Source of the DNA: Chara braunii
Taxonomy: Eukaryota > Streptophyta > Charophyceae > Charales > Characeae
Direction of reading: 5' to 3'
Length of the DNA: 39,043 bases
Assembly: GCA_003427395.1 (NCBI GenBank)
Contig: BFEA01000657.1
Location: 333,184-372,226 of the forward strand
A program made the translations under genes and the position numbers. The notes beneath the pieces are model-generated. The model was given only the letters and a program-made list of their open reading frames with translations. It was not told the DNA's origin and searched no databases. Below are positions 9,576 through 18,276 of this stretch, in pieces (within the stretch, counting starts at the first letter, position 1; each line of letters opens with the position of its first letter).

Positions 9576-9917
9576 TCCTTCAACTGTTTCTCTTTCTTGG
9601 CCTTCTCTGCCAAGAAAGCTATCTTTTTGGCTTTCTTCTCCAACTCCTCTTTTCGTGCCTTCTGCTCCGCCAGTATCTTCGCGGCCTCCTCCTCCTGCTC
9701 CCTTGGGTAAGGGTTGGTCCCTATACCCTGTCTCTTATACACATCTAGATGTGTATAAGAGACAGTCCTTCAACTGTTTCTCTTTCTTGGCCTTCTCTGC
9801 CAAGAAAGCTATCTTTTTGGCTTTCTTCTCCAACTCCTCTTTTCGTGCCTTCTGCTCCGCCAGTATCTTCGCGGCCTCCTCCTCCTGCTCCCTTGGGTAA
9901 GGGTTGGTCCCTATACC
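9576..9917. other. Nextera mate-pair junction adapter with flanking 152-bp duplication (assembly artefact)
   Basis: 9728-9765 is a 38-bp perfect palindrome made of two head-to-head 19-bp Tn5 mosaic ends (AGATGTGTATAAGAGACAG at 9747-9765 and its complement at 9728-9746). This is the circularisation junction of a Nextera mate-pair library. The 152 bp on each side (9576-9727 and 9766-9917) are identical. Biological sequence should run from 9727 directly to 9918. Peptides such as VYKRQ, CLLYTSRCV and SLIHI in translations here come from the adapter. Confidence 0.97.
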
Positions 9918-10435
9918 ATCCCTTGTCATCGCTCTGCATGAGAATGTGTGCCAGAATCCTAACGGAAACAGGAGACACCAGAGGGTCCCCCACAAGGAGA
10001 ACCTCACGGGCAAGGAATACATAAGGTAGTCATCTATGGTGATAGGTGCACAACCAATGGCAGTTCCACTCCTCACCACTTAAACTTGCCCACAAATTGA
10101 CTGATTGATTTATTGACTCTCTAAGGATTAAAAAGTATTCTCCTTGATCCAGCCAGATTACCACAACCGATGGAAGCTTTCGCCACCACTGTCACTTAAA
10201 CTTTCCATATCCTAGCGCACCATGCACCAGCGATCAGTCCCACCTGGCTTTCTCTCTGGATCGGACCCTGTCAACCAGGGTCTCTAGCCTAACCTACTTT
10301 AAGGTTGTCAATGCATGACTCAGCTACTGATCATGAGGCATTTAAGGAGATTCCCCATAACTCCTCAGGAATTGTTTAACGTTTCAGTCAGGAGGACATG
10401 ATCAGTGAGTCCTCTCAAGACTCAGACAGCTGGTT

Positions 10436-10660
10436 GTGCAGCCTGCAGCTCGGATTTTGGGCTTACCATGCCACACTGAGCAGCCCGTCGGTTTATACCG
10501 GTCCTTGGGAGGGTTAGGCCTCCGGGACGTGTCTATCGTCAGACATGGAGCCGTACTCAGCCCGTGCAGGTTTGGTCAACGCAGCTCTATAGACCACATA
10601 CGCAGTCCTATATCTTGGACAGAAGTGACTCAATGCAGAAAGAAGAGACAGACAGACTTA
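10436..10660 (+). pseudogene. Possible LINE RT C-terminal fragment
   Basis: The plus-strand frame reads GLYRSLGGLGLRDVSIVRHG. G-G-L-G-L-R-D-V after a short basic segment resembles the conserved GGLG motif downstream of LINE reverse transcriptases. No other motif is present and the frame continues into unrelated sequence, so this is tentative. Confidence 0.3.
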
Positions 10661-11032
10661 GCAAGTATCAAGGGTGAGTGCACATCCATAGGGCGAGGGG
10701 GTAGGCTTGCGGCTTGGCGAGATTGTACCAGCTCTAGCTTGGTCAAATCTTGGTCAACGTCGGGTCAACGTCGGTCAGACCTCCCGGTCAAAGTCCCGAC
10801 CTTCGGCTATGGCTGCCGACCTTTCTCGTTCGCCAACCTCTCTTTCTCTTTCCCCGGTCTTCCTTCTTCTTCAACCACCTTGGCTATGGTGTCTTCCTTC
10901 TCCCTCGTCTCTCCTCCCTCCTTCCTCCTTTCTCTCCTTCGTCACTCTCGGCCTCCACTTCTTCCTCGCAAGGTCTAAGCTTGGTGGCTATGGCCGCCAT
11001 CTTCTTGCTGCTGCACAACCAATCTTGTATCG

Positions 11033-11034
<2 letters not shown>

Positions 11035-11115
<81 letters not shown>

Positions 11116-11117
11116 TT
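11035..11117. repeat. (TC)n microsatellite
   Basis: About 80 bp of nearly pure TC/CT, interrupted once by TTT at 11097-11099. Read on the minus strand it is a GA tract in the element-1 leader. Confidence 0.95.
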
Positions 11118-11762
11118 GTCGTCTCGTTTCTCTTCACAAATCTGGTGGCTATGGCCGCTCCGATCTGGCACATCGGCCTTCTCCTTCACTTGGTAGCGAG
11201 TGGCCTTCTTTTCCCCGGGCGACGACTCTCCAACGCTTGGCAGCGGGCACGGGCAACGGTGTGCGTATCAGTGGAGCTCGCGCAAAGTGTCAAGCGTGGG
11301 AAAACTTGGCGCGATATCGGGCGAGCGCACAGTGACTGCAGGGTGCGCACGATCTCTTGCGGCGACGTGCGATGATAGCGGGCAGCAGCTGGCAAGCGCA
11401 AAAACTGACACGCTAGCGGACAGCGGCAGGTGCGCGATAGGACAACGGGCGACGGGCGGCTGCGCGGGAAACGAGTACTGCGCGTATACGCACGATCTTG
11501 CGCGTGGGCAATAATGGGCACGACAGCGGCTAGACGAATGCTGATGTGGCGTGCAGCGAGCACCCCTCCTCCTTCGAGTTGACGTGGCACCACACCACCT
11601 CTCTCCCCCTAGTTGGCAGCGGTGCACCTCCTCCCTTAATGACGATGAACGAGGTTGTGATCCTGACCACCTTCTTCTCCACAACGATGATGATGACTGG
11701 TGTCCACCATCTGAGCGGCGATGGCGGAGATCGCAACTTCAGCGGCAGGACAGCGGGAACCT

Positions 11763-11774
11763 GCTCTGATGCCA
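11763..11774 (-). promoter_or_regulatory. Primer binding site of element 1
   Basis: The minus strand reads TGGCATCAGAGC, one mismatch from TGGTATCAGAGC, the complement of the plant initiator-methionine tRNA 3' end. It lies one to two bases after the LTR terminal CA. This fixes the inner boundary of the 5' LTR. Confidence 0.75.
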
Positions 11775-11775
11775 A

Positions 11776-12574
11776 TGCAATCAGACTTCTCCCACGACTC
11801 TCAGTATGCGTTTAGACAAATGACGATCAAGGTGGCGACTTGCGCCTACACAAAGCTCAAAGAGCCCCGAACATAGTTCAGTTTCAAACTTGTCTCGTTC
11901 GGCTTTGGCCGAACACTTTACTCCCAACAACTTGTTCGTACACACACCCTGGATCTCCCTGGATGTCCCGCACACACGTACAAAACACCCTCGTACACGC
12001 ACACTAACAATCACTCACACACACACACACACTAACACCTACTCACTCTCTGACGTGGCGGCTATGGCCATCGTCTTCCTCCTCCCTACTAACAAGCTCG
12101 ACTATGGCCGACTTCCTCCTCTTAGCCCTCTTCTCCAAAGGGCACCTGCAGACGGTACACAAGACACTCCGATAACACTTCCGCATGGGCACAGGTAGAA
12201 TGAACGAATGAATGGCTATGGCCATTGTGAAAGGTCTGCCGTTGGACCCTGGGCCGAGGTGCACACAGTCCCACATGGTACCTGCTGACTTGACAAGGTG
12301 CGACCACTAAGCTGAGTTAGACTGCCCGCTTGCCCACTTGCCCAAGGATTGCCCTTGTCCAACCTATGTGACCCTTTGGTGCTGTCGCAGCTAGACCTAC
12401 GTTGACCTTTCGCTACTGTAGCAGCTACGACCCCCACCACTGCTAAGACTGCTAATCTACGGACCTATTGTTCAAGACCCGACGACCACCCTACCTACAG
12501 CAAACAAACAGGCGACTTTCAAGACACAGGCCGTGGGTTCAAGCGCACACAGGTCAACTGGTATTGTACACGGG
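11776..12574 (-). repeat. 5' LTR of element 1 (U3 start missing)
   Basis: It matches the 3' LTR from 12030 to 12574 and extends to a terminal ATTGCA next to the primer binding site. The isolated LTR near 36290 has the same ending (AGTCTGATTGC). The U3 start present in the 3' LTR (about 95 bp) is absent because the LTR of element 2 begins at 12575. The block that carries the TATA box in the other LTRs is deleted (around 12205-12230), leaving ATGGCTATGGCCATT in its place. Confidence 0.75.
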
Positions 12575-12863
12575 TGTTACATGCTGCACCTGCACACGAG
12601 GGCCATTTTCCAGGCCTTGCGTCCCTCAGGCTGAAAGCCTGAAATTCAGGCTTAAAAGCCTGAAAACCAGGGCCTACAGGCCCCGTGATTGTTCAGCCCG
12701 AAAGCGTGAAAACAGGGGCCTACAGTCCCTATGTCGTTTCAGACTAAAAATGGCAACAACCTTTTTAGCCTAAAACGAAGGGCCATTTTCGGTCGTTCAT
12801 CAGAACGACCGGCCCTGAAACTCAGGCACCGAACCAGGGTTTCGGGAACAGGCTATTCTTAGC
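12575..12863 (+). repeat. 5' LTR of element 2 (truncated)
   Basis: It matches 25848-26135 with a few substitutions and a 1-bp indel. The match breaks off at TTAGC in the middle of a hairpin that is complete in the 3' LTR (26117-26142). It is rich in AGCCTGAAA/TTTCAGGCT-type short inverted motifs. Confidence 0.85.
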
Positions 12864-14112
12864 AGGAGGATGTCCACAGCCTCGACGACTCGCTAGCTCA
12901 AGTCCAAGGCCGCCTTCAGCAGTTGGAGCAACGACCAGTCGCCGCCGCCGATGCAAGCTCTTCCAATACTTCCGATCGCCTCCCTCCAGGATGGCGTGCA
13001 GTCACAATAGACTGCATTGGAGATGGACGTCGGCTCCCTCAAGGATGGCGTGCAGTCACAATAGACCGCAACGCAACAGTTGGAACAGCGGATCTGTACT
13101 GCAGCCAACACCTCGAGTCGGAATCGCGCGAGACAGCTCCAAAGTTCGACGGGCAGGAAATCTTGTGCGACTCAATGAAGACAGATCCGATTCCATGGCT
13201 CCGCAAGTTCGAGCTCACGTTGGAGCTACACAACGTCAAAGAACACAAGCACCACACATACTTATACTGTCGCTCAGGGGGCGCCTGCCAGGCTTGGTTG
13301 GACAACCTCTTGTCCAAGTACGGAGTGGTAGGTGCCGACTTGCGCACCAAGATCAGTTGGGATGATCTGAAGGCGGCGTGGCACAAGCGGTTCCAAGTGG
13401 AGCCGCCCAAGATCAAGGCTATGGACAAGCTCATGGCCTTGAGCAAGGCACGCTGCCAAGTACCGACTGGATCGTTGAGTACCAACGCTTGACTTCAGTC
13501 CCAGACATCCAGATGGGCTTCAAAGCCATCCGCCACTACTTCATCTCAAGGTCATGTCCGACATTAAGCAATGCCCTGACTCATGTCGAGGACACCTTGA
13601 CGACGGCGGAACTTTTTGACAAGGATGCGCAGATCATCATTACGAACAAGGAGGCGAAGAATCTGCGTTCATCTGCGGCAGACCCGAGCAGGGACCAGCA
13701 TCGGCCAAGAGTGGTTGTGGTCGCGGCGGCAACGTCGTTTGACCAAACGAGCGAGGCTGTGTCTGCCAGTGAAGGGGACATGCTTGCAGCCGCCCGGGAA
13801 GGTGGCCGCCCCGACAGAGGCCGAGGACGTGGCAAGACGAAGACACACACCGAATCTAGCACCGGGCCCGGCGCAGCAACTCCAGCCCCTTGGTCCCAAT
13901 ACGGCATCTCCGAGCAGGCCTTCAAGGCGCGCACGAGATTCCACTATTGCCTATGGTGCAACAATGATCTTCATCAGACACCGGTCCGCCCATTAAAAGG
14001 CAAGGGCAAACAGGGAAACTGCATACCGCCGAGAGTGACTCGACAACACGTCGGAACCGGTTTCTTCACGAGTAACCGACCTTCATTCCGAGGCGCACGC
14101 GGAAGTCGATAG
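12864..14112 (+). pseudogene. Element 2 gag
   Basis: The frame is already open at the LTR junction and reads SLAQVQGRLQQLEQRP, a short coiled coil. It continues with two copies of an 18-residue unit containing GWRAVTID (12980-13066). The capsid-like part reads KTDPIPWLRKFELTLELH and WDDLKAAWHKRF, the usual core of plant gypsy Gag. A single-base deletion near 13442 shifts the frame to LEQGTLPSTDWIVEYQRL, as expected for the family. The nucleocapsid part is Arg/Gly-rich (GGRPDRGRGRGK) and has a partial knuckle FHYCLWCNNDLH lacking the last Cys. Another frame change occurs around 14103. It would have formed the particle shell. Confidence 0.75.
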
Positions 14113-14576
14113 TCCTTTTCTACTTTCTTTTGAGGACTATGCCGCCCGGCTCGTTCCTACGCTGGGTACTCAACCTCAAGGACAAGAAGTGTTTGCGGTC
14201 TCTTTTTCGTCCGGCAACGGCGACATATCGTCTTCAAGTGGTTCTTTACAGGATTCGGCGCGCGAGTTCAACATAGAGGTATTGGACCCGCTCACGTTCG
14301 AGGACTTTGCATGGCTTTTTCTCCCGACGATAGGCAGCTTGTCAGTACCGCAATGCGCAGCATTATGCGCTCATCTCCACACTTACTCATCCTTCTATGC
14401 ACCACCAACTTCGTCGACGGATGACAAAGTTGCAGTGGGGGACATCCTTGCGTATACTACCAAGGTGGCCCGCGAGTTTCGCACGCAGCGGTACGATGAC
14501 AACAACGCACTGCTCATGTATGTCCGGATTCAAGTTGGGCAAGCGTCGTGCAACGCTTTGCTGGATAGCGGCGCGT
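14113..14576 (+). pseudogene. Element 2 gag-pol linker and first half of the protease
   Basis: The frame reads LLSFEDYAARLVPTLGTQ, then EVLDPLTFEDFAWLFLPT, and ends LLMYVRIQVGQASCNALLDSGA. DSGA at 14564-14575 is the retropepsin catalytic motif. The coding sequence is cut in the next codon by the insertion that starts at 14577 and resumes in the same frame at 22424 with SHNFMSQSF. Confidence 0.75.
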
Positions 14577-15927
14577 TGTCGGGCGCATCGGTCCGGCACC
14601 GCACATGGCAGCGCGAGACCCTCTCGGCCGCGTCACGCAGGAGTTGGACCAACTTTGCCGCGAACACACCAATGGAGCTTCCTTAGGCCGCTCCGGCCGA
14701 GTGCGCTAGCCATACCTCTCGCGAGCCCTTACGACAGGATAGGGCCTACGCGAGGCACAACTTACCTCGACCCTACGGGAGCTGTCACCTCCCTTCGGTG
14801 GGCGAGTCCCCGCGGAGCTACCAGTCCACAGTCCGAAAGCTACTCGGCTGCAATCGCAAAGGTGGACCAGTCGAGGGCGTTTCTCGTTCGCTGTAGCATA
14901 GGGGATACGCGCGGTAATACGCCTATCGGACCCGCACGCGAACCGACATCTTGGGGGGCTGAAGTCCCAAGCGCGGCTCGTCGTCGGTCGACTAGGACGC
15001 ATCCCACACACCACGCGCACACCACTTTTACGAACACAAAAATAAAACACACACACTCATCCACAACACGATACAACACAAACAACGCTACAAGGCTCCT
15101 AGCCCCTTAGTAGCTGTCCCATAACTTTCCACTGCGGAAGTCGGATAGGCGTCGTGCGCGAGACTTAGTGTAAAGCTGCGCGTACGCAGGGTCTACTCAT
15201 ATCGACTCGCAATGCAAGCGTACGCAAGCGGTCGCAGTGATGGCGTACTATGTAGTACCTATACTCACGCGGTCCTCGTTAATCCCGAGGGTCGCATTCG
15301 ACACTCAAGTGTCGGCTGACACGCGCCTTGAGGGTTAATCTCTCGACGCTGGACAACCGCCATGCGCGGTTGAAGACCACACCCTCTTCTGCACCCTGTG
15401 CAGAGGGGTTGAGTAGACAACTTTAAGCTGTCGTGGCGGTCGAACATCAAGGGGTTTGACTTTGACGNCTGCCACGGACTGTAACGTCCAACTTTAAAAA
15501 CTCCAAAGACGAAAGGATAACAGAAGGTCTTCCTTCTCACTGAAGCCCAAATCTGGTCAACCCTTGTGCACGATCACTGTAAGCCGCGCGCATACCCGAG
15601 GCACTTATAAATATATAAGGGTTAATTATATAGGACGATCACTTCTCACAGTCACAGTGAGGCCCCTCTGAGCCATATATGTATGAAATCGCAGGCAATC
15701 ACATCCATAGTCCGAACCACAACCATATCTGCAATCACATCAAAGATTCAACTAGAAGTCCACGCAGTACACGGGGTCAACTTCAAGCATTCCTCGCACT
15801 CATACCCCTTGCTTTAGCCATACAAGCCTCACTCGTGCAACTCTTAAATAAATACTCTGTACTTTTGTTGGATGGCCATTCAATAAAGTCCGGGTAAAAA
15901 CACAATAAACCAATTCAAATCTCAAGG
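14577..15927. other. Left part of the insertion, no gene recognised
   Basis: GC-rich until about 15300, then mixed. Frames here (for example 14397-15110) are continuations or chance. An ambiguous base is at 15468. An AT-rich TTATAAATATATAAG stretch at about 15605-15619 could be a TATA-type promoter, but nothing downstream supports a transcript. AATAAA occurs at about 15881 and 15904. Confidence 0.4.
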
Positions 15928-16037
15928 CTAAAGCCTTTAGGTTGGGTGGAAGGAGTGAATTGGAGTTTAATCGTAAACCGACGAATCGGCAACCGACCTG
16001 TTATCAGTGATAACAGAAGATGATCCTTGAAGGATCA
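15928..16037. repeat. Three odd-length perfect palindromes
   Basis: CTAAAGCCTTTAG at 15928-15940, CTGTTATCAGTGATAACAG at 15998-16016, and TGATCCTTGAAGGATCA at 16021-16037. Each has arms of 6-9 bp around a single central base. The last two are four bases apart. All three lie upstream of the hairpin array in the same insertion. Confidence 0.85.
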
Positions 16038-16279
16038 AGCTGAATCTAGTCCAAATTCTGAATCGAAAGTCCAAGAAAGGCCTGTACCATAAGACAGGTC
16101 AATTCCCAAACTAAATCATCAGCATATGGGGGATGAACCTCCATAGCACATTCTCACCCAAGTTACCTGCCATCTAAATCAAAGTCTACCCCTAAGCCAG
16201 TGCCCAACAAAGGTAGACTAACGACAGGATCTCCCCTATTCAGGGTGGATCGCCAAAATCGCCACCTGTCAAAATATAT

Positions 16280-16665
16280 TCTAACTCCTCTAAATCAAGA
16301 AAATTTCGGCAGCTCTTCCCGTAGGAAAAGTGTCTTTTCAGAATTTATATCAGCCCAAATATGAAAAACACAAATAGTCTTTGACTTTTCAAAGTCCAAT
16401 TTTGTCTAACTCTCTAAATTAGCAAAAATTTGGGCAGCACTCCCTTGAGAAAAGGAGACTCCCCAAATTTTTACTAAGCCATATATGAACTTTAGACAAG
16501 TTGAACTTTGAGAAGTTGAAATTTGACTAACTCCTTGGATTTGCAAGAATTTCGGCAGCGCTTCTCGCAGAGAAAGTAGCTTACCAAAAATTCATACAAA
16601 GCCAAGTATAATAAAAGATTCGAGAAAATGTAGAAATCGAACTAAGTAAAAAATTGAATCTAACT
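16280..16665. repeat. Three diverged tandem repeats of about 120-130 bp
   Basis: Units begin CTAACTCC/CTAACTCT at about 16280, 16405 and 16526, and a fourth start is at 16659. Each continues with an AATTT(C/G)GGCAGC(G/A/T)CT block, a GAGAAA-like block, and a stretch starting with a CCAAAT/CCAAAA-type motif. Divergence is high, so the repeats are old. I do not recognise the family. Confidence 0.65.
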
Positions 16666-16678
16666 CCTATAGCTCTAG

Positions 16679-16753
16679 CATGTGGCGAGCCACTACAGCA
16701 ACTACCTATCAACTCAAACTCAGGCTAGGTAGTGTTGCCACTGAGCCACATGC
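16679..16753. repeat. Foldback (imperfect hairpin) upstream of the array
   Basis: The outer arms GCATGTGGC and GCCACATGC pair perfectly, and the inner arms ACTACCTA and TAGGTAGT pair perfectly around a loop of about 17 nt. It resembles a tRNA cloverleaf only superficially; no B box is present. Confidence 0.6.
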
Positions 16754-16864
16754 AAGCCAAACCACAAAGGTAAGTACTCTCACCAACCCCAGGTTGACTT
16801 AACAAAGATTAGTTCATAGTCTTTCAGTGTTTTAACCCTTTATACCCTGCTTATATAGGGCATT

Positions 16865-18276
16865 GGGATTGGCCATTCATCTTAGAAACAATGCCAACCC
16901 TCTGCCTTAGTTCTACACGAACAGGTTGAACAACTACTTTTCTCTTAATTGGGCATGTGACTAAGCTATTAATCTTAGAAACCATGCTCAGTCGCCCGAA
17001 ACTGTTTAAATAGCCAAGTTGTATATACCTTTCTGCACCTTGATCTTGAGAAAGAGGGCGTAGGGCTGAGCCATTCATCTTAGAAACAATGCTCAGCCTG
17101 GTCAGGTTACCTTCAGTCATAGCTCTCGATTATACTCTCTACGCTTGTGATAAGACTATAGTCAGGCCATTCATCTTAGAAAAAATGGTTGACTAGCCTA
17201 GTCAGCCATTGTTTTTATAAACATATAGATGTAGCCATATAGAAAGTCTTATTCCTTCGTTCTCATTACAGTCCTAGACCATTCATCTTAGAAACAATGT
17301 CTAGTCCTTGGCCTGAACCTCCCTCAAAACAAAACAATCAAGGAGAGAGGAGCATTCATCTTAGAGACAATGCTCAGCTCCCTTTTTCAGCATACGAAAA
17401 GCAGAGTACCCTGGGTCTGACCTAGGGACTGTTCAGAAACCACCCAAGTAAAACAACGGCCAGACCATTCATCTTAGAAATAATGTCTGGCCCTCAAAAG
17501 TCAAGCAAACAATACCCCCTCAGAAATAAGTAGCCAGGCCATTCATGTGACTAAGCCATTCATCTTAGAAACCATGCTTAGTCGCCCTGAACTGTTTAAA
17601 TAGCCAAGTTATATATACCTTTCTGCACCTTAATCTTCAGAAAGAGGGCGTAGGGTTGAGCCATTCATCTTAGGAACAATGCTCAGCGTGCTCAGGTTAC
17701 CTTCAATTATAGCTTTCGATTATACTCTCTTCGCTTGTGATAAGGCTATAGTCAGGCCATTCATTTTAGAAACAATGGCTGACTAGCCTTGTTCTTATAA
17801 ACATATAGATGTAGCCATATACAAAGTCTTATTCCTTCGTTCTCATTACAGTCCTGTAGCGTCAGACTTAGACCATTCATCTTAGAAACAATGTCTAGTC
17901 CTTGGCCTGAACCTCCTTCAAAACAAAACAATCAAGGAGAGATGAGCCATTCATCTTAGAAACAATGCTCAGCTCCCCCTTTTTCAGCACACGAAAAGCA
18001 GAGTACCCTGGGTCTGACCCAGGGACTGTTCAGAAACCACCCAAGTAAAACAACGGTCAGACCATTCGTCTTAGAAACAATGTCTGGCCCTCAAAAGTCA
18101 AGCACACAATACCCCTTCAGAAATGAGTAGCCAAGCCATTCGTCTTAGAAACAATGCCTGGCACAATTAAAGAAACACAGTACCCAAGCCATTCATCTTA
18201 GGAACAATGCTTGGTTCTTCAGAAAACAGAACAAAACATAGCAGTCAGACCATTCATCTTAGAAACGATGTCCGAC
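16865..18276. repeat. Array of 16 hairpins with a conserved loop and variable self-complementary stems
   Basis: Each unit has the core CATTCATCTTAGAAACAATG (one to four changes) flanked by a left and a right arm that pair with each other. Approximate positions are 16865-16900, 16952-16998, 17062-17099, 17159-17195, 17274-17304, 17344-17382, 17458-17492, 17549-17583, 17653-17687, 17749-17785, 17864-17900, 17941-17973, 18055-18089, 18130-18162, 18182-18216 and 18244-18276. Arms differ between units (GGCCAGAC/GTCTGGCC, GGCTGAGC/GCTCAGCC, GACTAAGC/GCTTAGTC, CTAGAC/GTCTAG) but stay complementary. CATT and AATG in the core extend the stem, leaving the loop CATCTTAGAAAC, and most units have the same extra C on the left. 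Spacers are unrelated except through the 589-bp duplication. I know no named family with this design. Confidence 0.85.
16958..18136. repeat. 589-bp tandem duplication within the hairpin array
   Basis: 16958-17546 and 17547 to about 18136 align throughout, including spacers such as ACTGTTTAAATAGCCAAGTT and AAAACAAAACAATCAAGGAG. The junction at 17546/17547 falls inside a hairpin core: the left half AGCCAGGCCATTCAT is joined to GTGACTAAGC, the start of the next unit. The equivalent hairpin at the end of the second copy (18130) is complete. Confidence 0.85.

Larger units (their letters stand above)
8874..9929 (-). pseudogene. Element 1 gag N-terminal charged coiled-coil region
   Basis: I choose the ATG at 9929 because the frame from there (MTRDGIGTNPYPREQEEEAA) runs straight into a Lys/Glu-rich helix (KARKEELEKKAKKIAFLAEK). 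It continues after the adapter artefact, through ELKRLQKEKEAVTAAIDEED, to LQRRVEVLSQNVEVMLRAQQ near 9070-9000. Heptad-like charge patterning suggests a coiled coil, common in Gag N-termini. A 114-bp duplication inside (9121-9199 and 9235-9315) differs by a CT dinucleotide and shifts the frame. A frame running upstream from 9929 also stays open to 10079. Confidence 0.55.
9930..11762 (-). other. Untranslated leader of element 1
   Basis: This lies between the primer binding site and the gag ATG. It holds no supported gene of the element. It includes CT-rich tracts, a long TC microsatellite, repeats of GGCTATGGCC-type motifs (10806, 10985, 11148), and a GC-rich stretch (11220-11560). A weak LINE-like fragment on the plus strand (10436-10660) may be an older insertion. 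Confidence 0.5.
3375..12574 (-). mobile_element. Element 1: decayed full-length chromovirus (Ty3/gypsy LTR retrotransposon)
   Basis: In minus-strand order there is a 5' LTR (12574-11776), an initiator-Met-tRNA-type primer binding site (11774-11763), a 1.8-kb leader, gag (from ATG at 9929), protease, reverse transcriptase, RNase H, integrase and chromodomain (to 4175), a polypurine tract (4148-4137) and a 3' LTR (4136 to about 3375). Domain order and the C-terminal chromodomain identify a chromovirus. The LTRs share long near-identical blocks in the same orientation, for example around 3650-3720 and 12230-12300. The 5' LTR lacks about 95 bp of its U3 start where element 2 abuts, and the 3' LTR lacks about 240 bp of its distal end. 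Multiple stops and frameshifts make it non-autonomous. Confidence 0.8.

Noticed and set aside
9503-10079. Small proteins with MYKRQ, CLLYTSRCV or SLIHI ends
   Set aside because: These ends are translations of the Nextera adapter at 9728-9765.
10884-11189. Arg-Glu repeat protein on the minus strand
   Set aside because: It is the translation of the TC microsatellite.
16679-16753. tRNA gene on the minus strand
   Set aside because: There is an A-box-like TGGCTCAGTGG but no B box and no plausible anticodon arm; a simple foldback explains it.
16865-18276. CRISPR array
   Set aside because: Spacing is irregular, the flanks of each core pair with each other rather than being unrelated spacers, there are no cas genes, and the context is eukaryotic.
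16865-18276. Integron attC-like sites
   Set aside because: The conserved part is the loop rather than the stem-end boxes, no cassette genes lie between units, and no integrase is present.
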